Source: Firmicutes bacterium UBA4845 (GTDB lineage: Bacteria; Bacillota; Clostridia; Tissierellales; Sedimentibacteraceae). Taken from it: 22,507 bases of DNA. The notes under the pieces were generated by a model. The model ran no database searches, was not told where the DNA came from, and saw only the letters and a list, made by a program, of their open reading frames with translations. Position numbers and translations under genes: made by a program. Below, one piece after another: positions 20,654 to 22,507 of this stretch; position 1 is the first letter of the stretch; each line of letters begins with the position of its first letter. The stretch is from positions 1-22,507 of the forward strand of contig DHER01000116.1 in assembly GCA_002399975.1 (NCBI GenBank). Reading direction: 5' to 3'.

Positions 20654-22495
20654 TTAATGAATATTTTTATCGTTCAGCGCTCTGAATGAATTCAATATCG
20701 CTATTATTGCAACACCTACATCTGCAAATACCGCAGCCCACATAGTTGCAAGTCCCATTGCGCTTAAAACAAGTATAATTATTTTTACACCTATGGCAAA
20801 CACTATATTTTCATATGCTATCTTTAATGTTTTCCTCGATATTTTTATTGCTGTCGATATTTTTGACGGTTCATCCGTCATAATTATTATGTCAGCTGCT
20901 TCAATTGCAGCATCTGATCCTAATCCTCCCATAGCAATCCCTATGTCAGCTCTTGCCAAAACAGGTGCATCGTTTATACCATCCCCTACGAAAACCAATT
21001 TACCCTTTGATGATTTGCTTTTAATCAGCTCTTCTAATTTTTCCACCTTGTCAACCGGCAAAAGTTCTGCATATACCTTATCCATTCCAAGTTCTTTGGC
21101 AACTTTCTCACCAACTGCTTTATCATCACCTGTAAGCATTATCATTTGCATGATATTTGATTGTTTCAACATTCTGATTGCATCAGCCGCATCCTCTTTG
21201 ATTTCATCTGAAATTAATATATATCCGGCATATTTGTCATCAATTGCCACATGTACAACAGTTCCCACAAGTTCGCCTTCATAGTAAGAAATATTATTTT
21301 GTTTCATTAATTTATTATTACCTGCAAGTACCCTTTTTCCGTCCATTGTTGCAGAAACACCATGTCCCGGAATTTCCTGAACATCTGAAATTTTATCATT
21401 ATCAATATCTTTGCCATAAGCATTCTTCAATGATATGGAAATCGGATGATTAGAGTAACTTTCAGTATATGCAGCTAGCTTTATCAGCTCATCTTCAGAT
21501 ATACCCTCACCATGAACTTCCTGGACTTTGAATATACCCTTCGTCAGTGTTCCTGTTTTGTCGAACACTACAATTTCAGTTTGCGCCAATGCTTCCAAAT
21601 AATTGCTTCCTTTAATCAAAATCCCTTTCTTAGACGCACAGCCTATACCTCCGAAGAAACTCAGCGGCACAGATATTACCAATGCACAGGGGCATGACAC
21701 AACAAGAAACGCCAGTGCTCTGTATACCCAATCACCAAATTTTGCCCCTTCTATAACCAGAGGAGGTACAATTGCAAGTATTGCAGCTACTATAACCACC
21801 AACGGTGTGTAGTATCTTGCAAATTTAGTAATAAACTGCTCTGAATGAGACTTCCTGCTGCTGGCACTTTCAACTAAATCAAGTATTTTGCTCACTGTTG
21901 ATTCTTCATATTCTTTTGTAATCTCTGCCGTTAATACACCGTTTATATTGATACACCCACTTAAAAGATCACTGCCTACCGTTACTTCTCTTGGAACTGA
22001 TTCTCCCGTAAGAGCAGAAGTATCAACCATGGATATTCCTTCAACAACCTTACCGTCAAGAGGAACTTTTTCCCCTGCCTTGACAACTATTGTGTCGCCT
22101 ATTTTTACGTCATCAGGGTCTGTTTTAACCAGCTCATCCCCTACTTTTACATTTGCATAATCAGGTCGGATATCCATTAAGCTTACAATAGAATTTCTTG
22201 ACTGTCCCACAGCATAACTTTGGAACATTTCGCCTACCTGGTAAAAAAGCATTACAGCAACACCTTCAGGTGCCTCATTAATAAGGAATGCACCTATTGA
22301 AGCAATAGTCATTAAAAAATTTTCATCGAAAACATTCCCTCTTAAGATATTTTTTAACGCCCGTTTAACAACATCAGCTCCAATTATAATATAGTTCACA
22401 ATAAATAAAGCCAGCTTCACCTGTTCATTACCAATTATTAATGCAGAAACAAACAACACAGCACTTATTGTCAGCCGCCAAATCATTTTTTTCAT
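20654..22495 (-). CDS. Heavy-metal-translocating P1B-type ATPase (CadA/ZntA-like)
   Basis: A 613-residue metal-export pump. It has the actuator TGES (163-166), the metal-binding CPC in VVSCPCALVISVP (268-270), the phosphorylation site DKTGT (Asp312), the HP motif in SNHPIS near 349, and GDGINDAP near 508. C-terminal helix features such as MWAAVFADVGVAI point to the Zn/Cd/Co subgroup rather than copper. It has no N-terminal HMA metal-binding domain and is correspondingly short; a separate small HMA protein could be encoded upstream, beyond the window. AGGAG is at the very edge of the window (22502-22506). The metal is inferred from the subgroup. Confidence 0.93.
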   Translation of the reverse strand: MKKMIWRLTISAVLFVSALIIGNEQVKLALFIVNYIIIGADVVKRALKNILRGNVFDENFLMTIASIGAFLINEAPEGVAVMLFYQVGEMFQSYAVGQSRNSIVSLMDIRPDYANVKVGDELVKTDPDDVKIGDTIVVKAGEKVPLDGKVVEGISMVDTSALTGESVPREVTVGSDLLSGCININGVLTAEITKEYEESTVSKILDLVESASSRKSHSEQFITKFARYYTPLVVIVAAILAIVPPLVIEGAKFGDWVYRALAFLVVSCPCALVISVPLSFFGGIGCASKKGILIKGSNYLEALAQTEIVVFDKTGTLTKGIFKVQEVHGEGISEDELIKLAAYTESYSNHPISISLKNAYGKDIDNDKISDVQEIPGHGVSATMDGKRVLAGNNKLMKQNNISYYEGELVGTVVHVAIDDKYAGYILISDEIKEDAADAIRMLKQSNIMQMIMLTGDDKAVGEKVAKELGMDKVYAELLPVDKVEKLEELIKSKSSKGKLVFVGDGINDAPVLARADIGIAMGGLGSDAAIEAADIIIMTDEPSKISTAIKISRKTLKIAYENIVFAIGVKIIILVLSAMGLATMWAAVFADVGVAIIAILNSFRALNDKNIH

Positions 22496-22507
22496 ATTAT
22501 GACTCCT

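Noticed and set aside
20793..21284. 163-residue plus-strand frame and several shorter ones nearby
   Set aside because: All are antisense to the P-type ATPase, whose catalytic motifs lie on the minus strand.

Overview
The window is AT-rich, with strong AGGAGG-type ribosome binding sites, a split CoaB/CoaC pair, a PerR-rubrerythrin pair, a purine riboswitch and a GlmL-family ASKHA protein. Together these suggest a strictly anaerobic, amino-acid-fermenting clostridial Firmicute (Clostridia or Tissierellia). The exact genus cannot be fixed from the sequence. Most of the window is chromosomal housekeeping. I see no prophage, CRISPR array, rRNA, tRNA or complete mobile element.

Region by region: (1) 1-3640 is a scarred stretch. 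It holds the end of an IS3-type element whose orfA is truncated, and a gene head cut off by that end. Next is glmL with a textbook promoter overlapped by an inverted repeat, then a lysine-rich small reading frame and a 20-bp tandem repeat. An AI-2E/PerM-type transporter gene is broken by a frameshift and a deletion, and an XRE-type regulator is broken by a one-base loss. (2) 3640-6020, minus strand: a small GNAT-fold protein, galU and a degV-type fatty-acid-binding protein. (3) 6150-8150, minus strand: a purine riboswitch with a terminator controls an NCS2 permease and a phosphoribosyltransferase, a purine uptake and salvage unit. (4) 8190-10560, plus strand: split coaB and coaC, then an alpha/beta hydrolase. 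(5) 10624-12639: a hemolysin III/PAQR-type membrane protein diverges from a DUF1836 protein that is translationally coupled to a TVP38/TMEM64 membrane protein. A truncated ybjQ remnant faces the end of that pair. (6) 12978-16518, plus strand: a large SWIM-SNF2 helicase, then an unannotated 48-residue membrane peptide. (7) 16620-17755, plus strand: perR with a PerR-box-like operator, then rubrerythrin. (8) 17761-22507, minus strand: a heavy-metal P-type ATPase, a SprT-like metalloprotein, a PrsW-type intramembrane protease and a single-pass extracytoplasmic protein.

Genes that probably work together: the riboswitch, permease and phosphoribosyltransferase (purine salvage); coaB and coaC (two successive steps of coenzyme A synthesis); perR and rubrerythrin (peroxide defence); DUF1836 and TVP38 (unknown role, stop and start codons overlapping); and possibly PrsW with the neighbouring single-pass protein (protease and substrate, inference only). 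I did not find a clear, wholly new system. The points most worth a second look are the variant purine riboswitch core, the unannotated small proteins, the ATT-started hemolysin III gene, the operator-like dyads over two promoters, and the cluster of decayed genes at the left end.
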